The position numbers were made by a program, and so were the translations under genes. Of a stretch of DNA of 64,000 bases, positions 17,824 through 26,075 are shown piece by piece. This DNA comes from Microbacterium paraoxydans (lineage in GTDB: Bacteria; Actinomycetota; Actinomycetes; Actinomycetales; Microbacteriaceae). Positions within the stretch are counted from its first letter, which is position 1. Each line of letters opens with the position of its first letter. The stretch covers positions 62,001 to 126,000 of the forward strand of contig NZ_JAIVLG010000009.1 of the NCBI RefSeq assembly GCF_020524545.1, in the 5' to 3' direction. The notes under the pieces are model-generated. The model did no database searches. It was not told the DNA's origin and saw only the letters and a list, made by a program, of their open reading frames with translations.

Positions 17824-17897
17824 TGGAGGGGCTGACGGGAATCGAACCCGCGCTGTCTGCTTGGGAAGCAGAAGTTCTACCATTGAACTACAGCCCC
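17824..17897 (-). tRNA. tRNA-Gly (anticodon CCC)
   Basis: Read on the minus strand, the sequence folds into a complete cloverleaf. The acceptor stem is GGGGCTG (5' end at 17897) with CAGCCCC (ending at 17828), the D-stem GTTC/GAAC, the anticodon stem TCTGC/GCAGA around the loop TTCCCAA (anticodon CCC), and the T-loop TTCGATT. The discriminator is U at 17827 and CCA is encoded at 17826-17824. No other tRNA is adjacent. Confidence 0.96.
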
Positions 17898-17909
17898 GTA
17901 CTCGAGCAC

Positions 17910-17925
17910 CCGCGGAATTCCGCGG
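17910..17925. repeat. 16-bp perfect palindrome upstream of tRNA-Gly
   Basis: CCGCGGAATTCCGCGG is fully self-complementary and lies 12 bases upstream of the tRNA 5' end on its strand. It may form a cruciform or be part of the tRNA leader; no function is proven. Confidence 0.5.
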
Positions 17926-17978
17926 CGCGAAAGAGTACCGTCAGCCTACAGGGCGGGTAGGGAATGCCCAAACGCACT

Positions 17979-17998
17979 CGAGGGTCTTTCAACCCTCG
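17979..17998 (-). terminator. Hairpin at the 3' end of the hydrolase gene
   Basis: CGAGGGT and ACCCTCG form a perfect 7-bp stem with a 6-base loop that contains the hydrolase stop codon. It is a likely terminator for the TetR-hydrolase operon. Confidence 0.5.
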
Positions 17999-18822
17999 GG
18001 CTCTGAGATCGTGCGCATGAGAGCGCGGGCGGTGTCGAGCACCTCGGCGGGATGGGTGAGGTGCACGTGATGCTCGGCCTTCGGCCACGACACCAGAGTG
18101 GCGCCGAGGGTGTCGGCGAGTCGGACGTGCGCGCGGCGGGCGGGAGAGCGTTCGGGGCGATCCGCGGTGACCACGACCGAGGGTCTCTGCGGCAGAGGCG
18201 CGTCATCGAACGTGCGTGCCAGAGCGCCGAGCCCTGCGACCGCGTGTGCCAGCTGCGGGAGGTCGGCGTGCGCCGTCGCCCACATGGCCTCCGTGGCCTC
18301 GGGTGACATCCGATGACGCCGTGCGGACCTCCGTGCGGCCGTCCGAAGCAGTGCGCCGACGCCGCGGCCCAGGACGGGGGTGCGTGAGATGCGTTCGAGT
18401 CGCCGCATGCTCGCTTCGACACGCGCGGCGAAGGCCGGCTCGTTGATCGGGGTCGGGTCGAGCAGGAGGAGGGCGGCGACGTCGTCGGGATGGTCGCGGG
18501 CGAGCAGGGCGGCGACGGCGCCTCCCAGGCTCTGGCCGATGATCAGCACGGGGCCGAGACCTAGCTCGGTGATCAGGCGATGAAGGTCCTCGGTCGCCGT
18601 GGAGAGACGTCCCTCGCGCTCCGAGTGCCCGGTCCCCGGCCGGTCGAAGAGGATCACGCGGCATCCGGGGGTGCGGAGCAGACCCTCGGGGAGGCCGGGG
18701 AAGAATCCCGCGCTCGGCTCGGCCCCGCCGGGGAGGAGGAGCACCGCAGGGCCGGATTCCCCGAGCACGGTCACCGCGTCGCCGGTGCTCAACGACACGT
18801 GGCTCTCATCGTGTGCGTTCAT
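17989..18822 (-). CDS. Alpha/beta-hydrolase
   Basis: A 277-residue alpha/beta-hydrolase fold enzyme. LLLPGGAEPSAGFFPGLP forms the oxyanion region, VILFDRPGTGHSE follows, and the nucleophile elbow is GQSLGG. An Asp lies in LLLLDPTP and the C-terminal catalytic His is in AEHHVHLTHPAEV. There is no signal peptide, so it is cytoplasmic. It overlaps the upstream TetR gene by 17 bases, making a two-gene operon in which the regulator probably senses the hydrolase substrate or a related xenobiotic. The substrate is unknown. Confidence 0.88.
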   Translation of the reverse strand: MNAHDESHVSLSTGDAVTVLGESGPAVLLLPGGAEPSAGFFPGLPEGLLRTPGCRVILFDRPGTGHSEREGRLSTATEDLHRLITELGLGPVLIIGQSLGGAVAALLARDHPDDVAALLLLDPTPINEPAFAARVEASMRRLERISRTPVLGRGVGALLRTAARRSARRHRMSPEATEAMWATAHADLPQLAHAVAGLGALARTFDDAPLPQRPSVVVTADRPERSPARRAHVRLADTLGATLVSWPKAEHHVHLTHPAEVLDTARALMRTISEPEG

Positions 18823-19489
18823 CGTGCTCCTGCCTCAGGCCGTCCAGGACGAGGTCGAGCTGCCTGTCGTACGCTGCCTCGTCGCAGGGGGCGGGAAGCT
18901 CGTGCAGCAGACGTGCGGCGGCCGGACGGCTCGACGCAGCGCGCTGCTGCTCCCGCCGTAGCGATGTCGGGGTCGACGACGGGCGGGAGAGGTTGCGGTG
19001 GGCGATCGCGGCTCCGGCGGCGAGCGCAACGATCGTGCGGTAGAGATCTTGCGCCCGCTCCTCCGACGCCCCGGCCGCCAGCAGGTTCTCGAGGATCAGC
19101 TCCCCGAACAGGTGCTGCGCCGTGCGATCCGCCTCGGGGCGGTGGCCGGCGATGGAGAGGAGCAGCTCGGGGTGTCGGCACCCTGCACGGTGGACGCGTC
19201 GAGCGGCCTCTCGAACGACCTCCACGGGGGTGGCATCCGTCGGGAGGTCAGCGACCATCTCGCGCGCGACGAAGGCGTCGGCTACGGCATCGATCAACGC
19301 AGAGCGATCTCGTACATGGTTGTAGATGGCTGTGGGGGACACCCCGAGCTCGGTGGCCACGTGGCGCAGCGACAGGGCCTCGAACCCTCCACGGTCGACC
19401 ACTCGCTCCGCGGCTTCGATCACGCGCTCCGTGCTCAGACCCGCAGGGATTCCCCGGCCGCGTCCCCGCCCCGCGCGTGCTGTGGTCAT
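18806..19489 (-). CDS. TetR/AcrR-family regulator
   Basis: A 227-residue TetR regulator. Its N-terminal HTH has LSTERVIEAAERVVDRGGFEALSLRHVATELGVSPTAIYNHVRDRSALIDAV, with recognition helix VSPTAIYNHV. The C-terminal ligand domain is of the long TetR_C type (LLLSIAGHRPEADRTAQHLF, LYRTIVALAAGAAIAHRNLSR). An 11+3+11 inverted repeat at 19526-19550, 36 bases upstream of the start, is the likely operator and implies autoregulation together with the overlapping hydrolase gene. Confidence 0.9.
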   Translation of the reverse strand: MTTARAGRGRGRGIPAGLSTERVIEAAERVVDRGGFEALSLRHVATELGVSPTAIYNHVRDRSALIDAVADAFVAREMVADLPTDATPVEVVREAARRVHRAGCRHPELLLSIAGHRPEADRTAQHLFGELILENLLAAGASEERAQDLYRTIVALAAGAAIAHRNLSRPSSTPTSLRREQQRAASSRPAAARLLHELPAPCDEAAYDRQLDLVLDGLRQEHDERTR

Positions 19490-19525
19490 GGATCCTCCGG
19501 TGGCGGTGCGGGCGAATGGGCCTAA

Positions 19526-19550
19526 TTAACGGTGTACATTACACGGCTAA
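19526..19550. promoter_or_regulatory. Candidate TetR operator
   Basis: Arms TTAACGGTGTA (19526-19536) and TACACGGCTAA (19540-19550) are inverted repeats matching at 9 of 11 positions, separated by CAT. The site lies just upstream of the TetR-hydrolase operon and, being AT-rich, differs from its surroundings. Confidence 0.55.
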
Positions 19551-19591
19551 CCGCCCTCGCGCCATCCCCGCTCCGGTGTCGGCGCCGTGAC

Positions 19592-20446
19592 TCAGCGTCG
19601 GGCGTCGACCAGGCGCTGGCGCTGACTGCCGAGTCCGTCGATGCCGATCTCGACGACGTCGCCGGACTTCAGGTAGGGGAAGCGACCGGAGAGGGCCACT
19701 CCCTGCGGAGTGCCGGTGTTGATCAGATCGCCCGGTTCGAGCACGAGGTACTGCGACAGGTGGTGGACGATCTGCGCGACGGTGAAGATCATGTCCGCGG
19801 TGTTCGAGTCCTGACGGGTCTCGCCGTTGACGGTGGACCAGAGCCGCAGCGCCTGCGGGTCGACCTCGTCTGCGGGCACGAGCGCCGGACCGAGCGGGTT
19901 GAACGTCTCGGCGTTCTTGCCCTTCGACCACTGCCCGCCCGACTGCTCGACCTGGAACGCCCGTTCGGAGACGTCGTGCGACACGACGTACCCGGCGATG
20001 TGCGCGAGCGCGGCCTCGGGGCTGTCGAGATAGCGCGCGGTGGTGCCGATCACGACGCCGAGCTCGACCTCCCAGTCCACCTTCTCGGCGCCGGGCGGGA
20101 TGAGAACGTCGTCGAACGGGCCGACGATCGTGTTGGGGTGCTTGTGGAACAGGATCGGCACCGCGGGCGGCGCGTCACCGGACTCCGCGGCGTGTGCGGC
20201 ATAGTTCTGCCCGATACACAGCACTGCCATCGGGCGGGCGATGGGGGCGCCGATGCGCAGCGCCTCGGCGCCGTCGAGCACGGGCAGAGCACCGGTGGCG
20301 AGCGCTTCCCGCGTACGCTCGATGCCTCCGCGGGCGAGGAAGTCGCCGTCGATGTCGGTCGTGAGGGGCGCCAGGTCGTGGACGCGGCCGTCCTGGCGCA
20401 CCGCAGGGCGTTCGGCGCCGAGCGCGCCGAGTCGGAGGAACTCCAT
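19592..20446 (-). CDS. Fumarylacetoacetate-hydrolase-family protein, probable 2,4-diketo-3-deoxy-L-rhamnonate hydrolase
   Basis: A 284-residue FAH-fold enzyme. The metal-binding acidic set is visible in VDWEVELGVVIG and GYVVSHDVSERAFQ, and GQNYAAHAAESG, FHKHPNTIVGP and GDLINTGTPQGVA are family motifs. In the diketo-hydrolase route of L-rhamnose/L-fucose breakdown, an enzyme of this family splits 2,4-diketo-3-deoxy-rhamnonate (or fuconate) into pyruvate and lactate. The assignment to rhamnonate rests on its place 16 bases after an L-rhamnonate dehydratase gene in the same operon. An RBS GGGAGA precedes the ATG. Another 3-keto-acid substrate cannot be excluded. Confidence 0.82.
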   Translation of the reverse strand: MEFLRLGALGAERPAVRQDGRVHDLAPLTTDIDGDFLARGGIERTREALATGALPVLDGAEALRIGAPIARPMAVLCIGQNYAAHAAESGDAPPAVPILFHKHPNTIVGPFDDVLIPPGAEKVDWEVELGVVIGTTARYLDSPEAALAHIAGYVVSHDVSERAFQVEQSGGQWSKGKNAETFNPLGPALVPADEVDPQALRLWSTVNGETRQDSNTADMIFTVAQIVHHLSQYLVLEPGDLINTGTPQGVALSGRFPYLKSGDVVEIGIDGLGSQRQRLVDARR

Positions 20447-20462
20447 GGGTCAGTCTCCCGGG

Positions 20463-21641
20463 TCAGTGGGTGTGGGGGCGGTGCTTCTGGATGGCGTCCG
20501 AGAGCTCGACGCCGAAGCCGGGCGTCTCGGGGACCTTGAGGCGTCCGTTCTCGGGGACGGGTTCGCCGACGAGCATGGGGGAGAACATCGGGACGACCTC
20601 CTCCGCCGTCGGGTGCATCATCAGGAACTCCGCGAACGGGCTGTTCGTGCGGGTCACGACGAAGTGGTACGAGTACACCGAGGAGCCGTGCGGGACGACC
20701 ATCGTGCCGTGCGCGTCGGCGAGCGCCGAGATCTTGACGAGCTCGGTGATCCCGCCACACCATCCCACATCGGGCTGGATGAGGTCGATACCGGTCTCGA
20801 GCAGCTGGCGGAAGCCCCATCGGGTCGCCTCGTGCTCGCCCGTCGTGATGAGCATGGACGAGGGGGCGCGCTTGCGCAGCTCCGCATAGCCCCAGTAGTC
20901 GTCGGGGATGAGGGCCTCTTCCAGCCACTTCAGGCCGTAGTCGGATGCGGCGTGCGCCAGGCGGGTCGCATAGTCGACGTCGAGCGACATCCAGCAGTCG
21001 TACATGAGCCAGAAGTCGTCGCCGACCTTCTCGCGCATGTCGGCGAGCAGTGCGATGTTCTTGCGCAGGCCCTCTTCCCCCTCGGCCGGGCCGTGGTGCA
21101 GGGGCATCTTGCCGCCGATGAAGCCGAGCTCCTTGGCCTTGTCGGGGCGCGCGCCCGTCGCATAGAACTGCAGTTCGTCGCGCACGGGACCGCCGAGCAG
21201 GGCGAACACCGGCTCCTGGCGGATGCGGCCGAGCAGGTCGTACAGCGCGAGGTCGACGCCGCTGATCGCGTTGAGCACCACCCCGCGACGACCGTAGTAG
21301 AGCGTCGACTTGTACATCTGGTCCCAGATGCGCTCGATATCGGTGACCGGGCGTCCTTCGAGGAAGCGCGCGAGGTGCTTCTCCACGATGAAGGCGCCGA
21401 TCTCGCCCGCGGTCGTGATCGAGAAGCCGACGGTGCCGTCGCTCGCCTCGATCTCGACCACGAGGGTGCCGAGCACGTTGATGCCGAAGCTCTGACGCGA
21501 CTGACGGAACTCGGGGTACACGCTCATCGGGGTGGCGATGTGGTCGTCGATCCAGTGCTCCGCGCCCTGGTCGTGGTAGTCCGCGCCGCCGCCGCGCACG
21601 GTGTACGCGCGGACCTCGCGGATGGTCGGGGTGCCGATCAT
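20463..21641 (-). CDS. rhmD: L-rhamnonate dehydratase
   Basis: A 392-residue enolase-superfamily dehydratase, converting L-rhamnonate to 2-keto-3-deoxy-L-rhamnonate. The N-terminal capping motif [20 protein letters not shown] matches L-rhamnonate dehydratases almost residue for residue. Magnesium ligands are Asp215 (LMYDCW), Glu241 (WLEEAL) and Glu269 (TTGEHE); Asp291 (QPDVGWCGG) and His318 (VPHGSSVYS) form the catalytic dyad. The start overlaps the stop of the upstream dehydrogenase gene (21638-21641). It is the diagnostic gene of the operon, parallel to E. coli rhmD next to an IclR regulator and an MFS gene. Confidence 0.94.
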   Translation of the reverse strand: MIGTPTIREVRAYTVRGGGADYHDQGAEHWIDDHIATPMSVYPEFRQSRQSFGINVLGTLVVEIEASDGTVGFSITTAGEIGAFIVEKHLARFLEGRPVTDIERIWDQMYKSTLYYGRRGVVLNAISGVDLALYDLLGRIRQEPVFALLGGPVRDELQFYATGARPDKAKELGFIGGKMPLHHGPAEGEEGLRKNIALLADMREKVGDDFWLMYDCWMSLDVDYATRLAHAASDYGLKWLEEALIPDDYWGYAELRKRAPSSMLITTGEHEATRWGFRQLLETGIDLIQPDVGWCGGITELVKISALADAHGTMVVPHGSSVYSYHFVVTRTNSPFAEFLMMHPTAEEVVPMFSPMLVGEPVPENGRLKVPETPGFGVELSDAIQKHRPHTH

Positions 21642-22675
21642 CGTGTCTGTTCCTCTCGGTCGAACCGGACAAGCACCTTGCCCGGGGTGCCGTCTCCGGC
21701 CGCGAGGGCGGAGAAGGCGGAATCCGCGTCGGCGACGTCGATCTCCCGACTGATCAGTGCGCGATAGGTGTCGGGCTCTGCGCCGATGATCGCGGTGGCG
21801 TCGATGAAGTCGTCCGATCCGTAGGTGAAGCTTCCGATGAGCGCGCGCTCCTCGGTGCTGATGAGGAAGGCGTCCAGGCTCACCTGCGGCGCTCCCATGC
21901 CGACCAGGCAGATCGGCGCGCCCAGCACCGTGCTGGTGAGGGCGTCGCGCAGCGTGGGAGTGATGCCGACGGCGTCGAGGGCCGCGTCCGCGAGCCCGCC
22001 GCGGTCTCGCAGCTGGTCGGCGACCGCGCCGTCGGCGGGATCGATGGTCTCGGCGCCGAGGCGCTGCACCAGGTCGCGGCGCGCGGCATCCATCTCGCTC
22101 ACGATCACCTCTCCTGCCCCCGCATTCCGCAGCGCGATGACCACGGACTGGCCGATGGGTCCGCCGCCGATCACGAGCACGCGGCCCAGGCTCTCCTTCG
22201 GCAGGCGCCGGACCGCGTGCACGGCCACCGCGAGCGGCTCGATCAGCGCGCCGAGCTCGATCGGCAGGGAGTCGGGGAGCGGTACGACATTGCGCTGCGG
22301 CACCACGACGTAGTCGGCGAACGCGGCCGGGATCGCGGCCGCCACCCCGATCACGTGCTTTCCCGGATGATGCTGCTCACGTCCCGCATAGGCGGCGGCA
22401 TCCTCCGCGGGCACGACGACCGGGTTGAAGGTCACCGCGGTGCCGATCGCGAGCCCGTCCACACCGTCGCCGATCGCGGCGATCGTGCCGCTCGACTCGT
22501 GCCCCATCACCTGGCCGGGGAACCGTCGGCCGTTCTCTCCGGTGTAGCCGTGCACGTCGGATCCGCAGATCCCCGTGGCAGTCACCCGGATGAGCACCTC
22601 CTCGGGTCCGGGCGTCGGTGTGGGGGCTTCACGGACGTCGAGGCGTCCGATCTCGGTGAGGACGAGCTCGCGCAT
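21638..22675 (-). CDS. Medium-chain alcohol dehydrogenase of the rhamnonate operon
   Basis: A 345-residue MDR enzyme with catalytic-zinc motifs [15 protein letters not shown] and GHESSG, an E in the [13 protein letters not shown] segment, and the Rossmann motif [22 protein letters not shown]. The lobe that normally holds the structural zinc (here [20 protein letters not shown]) has no cysteine at all, so that zinc is absent. By context it may be the 2-keto-3-deoxy-L-rhamnonate 4-dehydrogenase needed before the FAH-family hydrolase, or an L-rhamnose 1-dehydrogenase; sequence alone cannot decide. AAGGAGA precedes the ATG. It lies between the MFS gene and rhmD. Confidence 0.85.
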   Translation of the reverse strand: MRELVLTEIGRLDVREAPTPTPGPEEVLIRVTATGICGSDVHGYTGENGRRFPGQVMGHESSGTIAAIGDGVDGLAIGTAVTFNPVVVPAEDAAAYAGREQHHPGKHVIGVAAAIPAAFADYVVVPQRNVVPLPDSLPIELGALIEPLAVAVHAVRRLPKESLGRVLVIGGGPIGQSVVIALRNAGAGEVIVSEMDAARRDLVQRLGAETIDPADGAVADQLRDRGGLADAALDAVGITPTLRDALTSTVLGAPICLVGMGAPQVSLDAFLISTEERALIGSFTYGSDDFIDATAIIGAEPDTYRALISREIDVADADSAFSALAAGDGTPGKVLVRFDREEQTR

Positions 22676-22705
22676 GGGCTGTCTCCTTGATTCTGCTGAC
22701 CGGGG

Positions 22706-24049
22706 TCAGCGCTGGCGGGCGGGGATGGTCGCGGCGAGTCCGACCCCGTCGGTCTCGCGGACCGCGGGGCTCACGATCCGGCTGAGCGCGATGAGCACCG
22801 CGCCGAGCAGGGCGATCGCCGCCAGGACGACGAGTCCGGCGCTGTCGCCGAAGGTGGCATCGGCCCAGTTCTTCAGGATGGGGGCGAGGAAGCCGCCGAG
22901 GCTGCCCAGCGAGTTGATGAGAGCGATGCCGCTCGCGGCCGCGGCGCCGAGGAGGAACGAGGTCGGCAGGGTCCAGAACACGGGCTGCACCGAGATGAAC
23001 CCCGCGGCGCCGACACTGAGGGCGGCCAGTGCGAGGATCGGGTCCTGGATGACGGCCGAGAGCACGATGCCCACACCGGCGGCAGCGAGCGCGCACGTGG
23101 CGATGAGGCGCCGCTGCCCGGTGCTGTCGGCGAGCCGGGAGAGCACGAAGGTCACGATGAGCGCGAACGTCCAGGGCACCGCCGTCAGCAGTCCCACCTC
23201 GAGTCCGACAGGCTTGCCGACGATGGTGGCGATCTGCGTCGGGAGGTAGAAGGTCACCCCGTAGACACTCATCTGGATCGTCAGGTAGATGGCGGCGAAG
23301 TAGAGAACGATCGGGTTGCCGAGCGCGCGCAGGGCGCCGCGCGGGGAGTGGTTCTCCTTGGCGGTGTCCTCCGCCTCGAGCGCGGCGAGCAGGGTCGAGC
23401 GCTCTCCCTCGTCGAGCCACTTCGCGTCCTTCGGGCCGTTGTCGAGGTAGAAGAAGGCGATGATGCCGACGAGGACGGTGAGCGCGCCCGTGACGAGGAA
23501 CATCAGCTGCCAGCCGTGGATGCCGACCTTGCCGTCGAGGTCGAGCAGCATTCCGGAGAGCGGGCCACCGAAGATGAAGGCGAGCGGCGCCCCGAAGTAG
23601 AACAGTCCGTTGACGCGCGCACGGTACTTCAGCGGGATCCAATAGGTGAGGAAGAGGATGACTCCGGGGAAGAACCCGGCCTCCGTGATGCCGAGCAGCA
23701 CGCGGAGGATGTAGAAGATCCACTCGTTGGTCGCGAAGACCATGAGTCCGGAGACGATGCCCCAGGAGATCATGATCCGCGCGAGCCAGATCTTGGCGCC
23801 GACCTTGCGCATGATGAGGTTCGAGGGGACTTCGAAGAGGGCGTATCCGAGGAAGAAGATCCCGGCTCCCAGGGCGTAGGCCGCATCCGAGATGCCGGTG
23901 TCGGCCTGCCAGGCGACTTTGGCGAAGCCGAGGTTGGCGCGATCCAGGAACGCGAGGATGTACATGAGGAGCAGGATCGGGATCAGCCGGAGCGTGACCT
24001 TGCGGACGATCGCGGCGAGTTCGGGCCGCGTGGTGGACTGAGTGGACAT
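22706..24049 (-). CDS. MFS transporter, anion:cation symporter family (probable rhamnonate uptake)
   Basis: A 447-residue twelve-helix transporter. The ACS-family pattern is clear: VTLRLIPILLLMYILAFLDRANLGFAK in helix 1, then EVPSNLIMRKVGAKIWLARIMISWGIVSG and GITEAGFFPGVILFLTYWIPLKYRARVNG. ACS members import organic acids such as hexuronates, galactonate and tartrate, and E. coli RhmT belongs here. ATG 24049 was chosen because GGAG lies 8 bases upstream; the longer reading would cross the regulatory palindromes. As the first gene of the four-gene minus-strand operon it most likely imports L-rhamnonate or a related aldonate. Confidence 0.9.
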   Translation of the reverse strand: MSTQSTTRPELAAIVRKVTLRLIPILLLMYILAFLDRANLGFAKVAWQADTGISDAAYALGAGIFFLGYALFEVPSNLIMRKVGAKIWLARIMISWGIVSGLMVFATNEWIFYILRVLLGITEAGFFPGVILFLTYWIPLKYRARVNGLFYFGAPLAFIFGGPLSGMLLDLDGKVGIHGWQLMFLVTGALTVLVGIIAFFYLDNGPKDAKWLDEGERSTLLAALEAEDTAKENHSPRGALRALGNPIVLYFAAIYLTIQMSVYGVTFYLPTQIATIVGKPVGLEVGLLTAVPWTFALIVTFVLSRLADSTGQRRLIATCALAAAGVGIVLSAVIQDPILALAALSVGAAGFISVQPVFWTLPTSFLLGAAAASGIALINSLGSLGGFLAPILKNWADATFGDSAGLVVLAAIALLGAVLIALSRIVSPAVRETDGVGLAATIPARQR

Positions 24050-24084
24050 CGGGGCATCTCCATTGACGGGTGGGTATCCAATGC

Positions 24085-24100
24085 GTTCACGTATGTGAAC
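24085..24100. promoter_or_regulatory. Palindromic candidate operator in the divergent rhamnonate control region
   Basis: GTTCACGTATGTGAAC has perfect 6-bp arms (GTTCAC/GTGAAC) with a 4-base spacer. It is 36 bases upstream of the MFS start, between it and the IclR gene. Confidence 0.5.
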
Positions 24101-24121
24101 TGAGTGTCTCAGACCTGAACG

Positions 24122-24146
24122 CGCGATAGTGTGACACACGATCGCG
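24122..24146. promoter_or_regulatory. 25-bp near-perfect palindrome, candidate IclR operator
   Basis: Arms CGCGAT and ATCGCG surround the core GTGTGACACAC (24129-24139); 11 of 12 position pairs are complementary around A24134. It lies 30 bases upstream of the IclR start and would allow autoregulation and control of the divergent operon. Confidence 0.6.
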
Positions 24147-24175
24147 TCCCGCACAATTCATCCATCGGGGGAGAC

Positions 24176-24976
24176 ATGACGGACACCGAGCACACGCCGA
24201 GCGCTGTGAAGTCCGCGGGGCGCGCGCTGGAGATCATCGAGCATCTCGCGGAGTCCGAGGCGCAGACGTTCCTCCAGCTCCTGGAAGCCCTCGGCTTGCC
24301 GCGTTCGAGCACGCACGGTCTGCTGCGCACACTGGTCGCGGCCGGCTGGGTGGAGCTCGATCCGGTGACCAAGCGCTACTCCCTGGGGTTGAAGGCCTGG
24401 CAGATCGGTCAGCGCTACGACGGGCATCGTCTGCTCCTGGAGTCGGGACCGACACTCATGCGCGCGCTCACCGATCAGACGGGGGAGACCGTCCAGATGG
24501 CACGCCTGGACGGGGTCGAGAACGTCTACATCGCCATCAGTCCTTCCCCCAACCCGATGCGGCTGGCCTCGAACGTCGGGATGCGCTTGCACGCGCACGC
24601 GACGGGCATCGGGAAGGCGCTGCTGAGCACGCTGGCGGACGACGACGCCTCCCGGAGACTGCGACAGGTCGCCATCCCTCGTCTGACCGCCCGGACGATC
24701 ACCGATCCGGACGACATCCTCGAGGTGATCGCGAAAGGGCGCGACGTGGGCTTCTTCGTCGACGACGAGGAGTTCATCGACGGATGCCGGTGCGTGGCGA
24801 TGCCGGTCACCTGGCCGGAGGAGACCGGGGTCGCGGCTGCGTTGAGCGTGACGATGCCGACCAGCCGCACGGACGCGCGATGGCCCCACTCGATGGTCGA
24901 GCCGCTGCGGCGCACGGTGATCCGGATGCGCGAGGAGATGAACCTGCCCGGCGTCGCGCGTGCCGAGGGCAACTAG
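24176..24976 (+). CDS. IclR-family regulator of the rhamnonate operon
   Basis: A 266-residue IclR regulator with an N-terminal winged helix (SAGRALEIIEHLAESEAQTFLQLLEALGLPRSSTHGLLRTLVAAGWVELD) and the C-terminal GAF-like effector domain (RLLLESGPTLMRALTDQTGETVQMARLDG, RLHAHATGIGKALLSTL, GFFVDDEEFIDGCRCVAMPV, AALSVTMPTSR). ATG 24176 has GGGGGAGA upstream. In E. coli the rhamnonate genes rhmDT are likewise next to an IclR-type gene, rhmR. Two palindromes in the 126-base gap to the divergent MFS gene are its likely targets. Confidence 0.9.
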   Translation: MTDTEHTPSAVKSAGRALEIIEHLAESEAQTFLQLLEALGLPRSSTHGLLRTLVAAGWVELDPVTKRYSLGLKAWQIGQRYDGHRLLLESGPTLMRALTDQTGETVQMARLDGVENVYIAISPSPNPMRLASNVGMRLHAHATGIGKALLSTLADDDASRRLRQVAIPRLTARTITDPDDILEVIAKGRDVGFFVDDEEFIDGCRCVAMPVTWPEETGVAAALSVTMPTSRTDARWPHSMVEPLRRTVIRMREEMNLPGVARAEGN

Positions 24977-24985
24977 GCTGGTGCC

Positions 24986-25591
24986 GTGCTTCTCAGCGAT
25001 CGCGACATCAGAGCAGAACTCGCATCCGGCCGCGTCGGCCTCGAGCCGCGCGAAGAGGGGATGATCCAGCCGTCGAGCATCGACGTGCGTCTGGACCGCT
25101 ACTTCCGGCTGTTCGACAACCACAAGTATCCGTTCATCGATCCGTCGGTCGATCAGCCGGAGCTCACGCGTCTGATCGAGGTCGACCCCGAGGAGCCGTT
25201 CATCCTGCACCCCGGCGAGTTCGCGCTCGGGGCGACGTTCGAGCAGGTCACCCTCCCGGATGACATCGCCGCCCGCCTCGAAGGCAAGTCCTCGCTCGGG
25301 CGTCTCGGGCTCATCACGCACTCGACGGCCGGGTTCATCGATCCGGGATTCACGGGCCATGTGACGCTGGAGCTCGCGAACGTGGCCACCTTGCCGATCA
25401 AGCTGTGGCCCGGGATGAAGATCGGGCAGCTGTGCTTCTTCCGGCTGACGTCGCCCGCGGAGAACCCCTACGGGTCCGGCCCTTACGGCAACCGCTATCA
25501 GGGACAGCGCGGACCGACGGCCTCCCGGTCGTTCCAGAACTTCCATCGGACGGACGTCGGCGTGACCGACGTCGGAGCAGTCGGAGGCTGA
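24986..25591 (+). CDS. dcd: dCTP deaminase, bifunctional dUMP-forming type
   Basis: The 201-residue protein matches the mycobacterial Dcd layout: [12 protein letters not shown] at the start, [44 protein letters not shown] around the active site, [15 protein letters not shown], and [20 protein letters not shown] at the nucleotide-binding end. In M. tuberculosis this form performs both dCTP deamination and dUTP hydrolysis, giving dUMP, and the [11 protein letters not shown] motif is shared. It starts with GTG 9 bases after the IclR stop; the two are probably unrelated in function. Confidence 0.95.
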   Translation: MLLSDRDIRAELASGRVGLEPREEGMIQPSSIDVRLDRYFRLFDNHKYPFIDPSVDQPELTRLIEVDPEEPFILHPGEFALGATFEQVTLPDDIAARLEGKSSLGRLGLITHSTAGFIDPGFTGHVTLELANVATLPIKLWPGMKIGQLCFFRLTSPAENPYGSGPYGNRYQGQRGPTASRSFQNFHRTDVGVTDVGAVGG

Positions 25592-25592
25592 G

Positions 25593-26069
25593 ATGAGCGA
25601 TATCAGCGGCACCACCCCGGAAGAACCGATCGGCCCTGAGGAGGGCGGGGTTCCCGAGGAGCCGCTGATTCCGCCCGCGGAGGCGGTGATCCCGCCGCCC
25701 CCGCCGGACATCCCGATTCCGGACGGCCTGCTCAGCCCGCCCCCGTCGGCAGCGATCCCACCCGCGGATGCGGTGCTCCCACCGCCTCCGTCCGAGACGC
25801 GTCGACGCTCCGACCGACCGCGACCGACCCCCGCCATCCTCGACGGCGAACCACCCGCCGCCGTCGCCGATGACTGGGCTCGGCCCTCGGTCGCGCCGGA
25901 GGCCCCGACCTCCGGCAGCTACGGCGGTCTCACCGTGGCGATCTTCGTCTTCCTGTTCGTGCTCCTGATCGCCGCGATCGGACTCGTGGTGTTCCTGCTG
26001 AACACGGTGAGCTTCCCCTGGGCCGGCGCCGACGGCGGGGAGACGCTTGCCGTCGTCCTGCGGATCTGA
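25593..26069 (+). CDS. Proline-rich single-pass membrane protein, unknown function
   Basis: A 158-residue protein. Residues 1-110 are acidic and Pro-rich (PEEPIGPEEGG, repeated P-P-P blocks such as VIPPPPPDIPIPDG), then GGLTVAIFVFLFVLLIAAIGLVVFLLNTV is a clear membrane span at about 113-140, followed by a short tail. The start is two bases after the dcd stop, so the genes are co-transcribed. I do not recognise a family; the layout suggests an N-terminal low-complexity cytoplasmic domain anchored by one helix. Confidence 0.75.
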   Translation: MSDISGTTPEEPIGPEEGGVPEEPLIPPAEAVIPPPPPDIPIPDGLLSPPPSAAIPPADAVLPPPPSETRRRSDRPRPTPAILDGEPPAAVADDWARPSVAPEAPTSGSYGGLTVAIFVFLFVLLIAAIGLVVFLLNTVSFPWAGADGGETLAVVLRI

Positions 26070-26075
26070 GGTCGC

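Noticed and set aside
17910..17925. Attachment site next to the tRNA-Gly gene
   Set aside because: No integrase or direct repeat of the tRNA 3' end was found nearby; the palindrome is on the 5' side of the tRNA.
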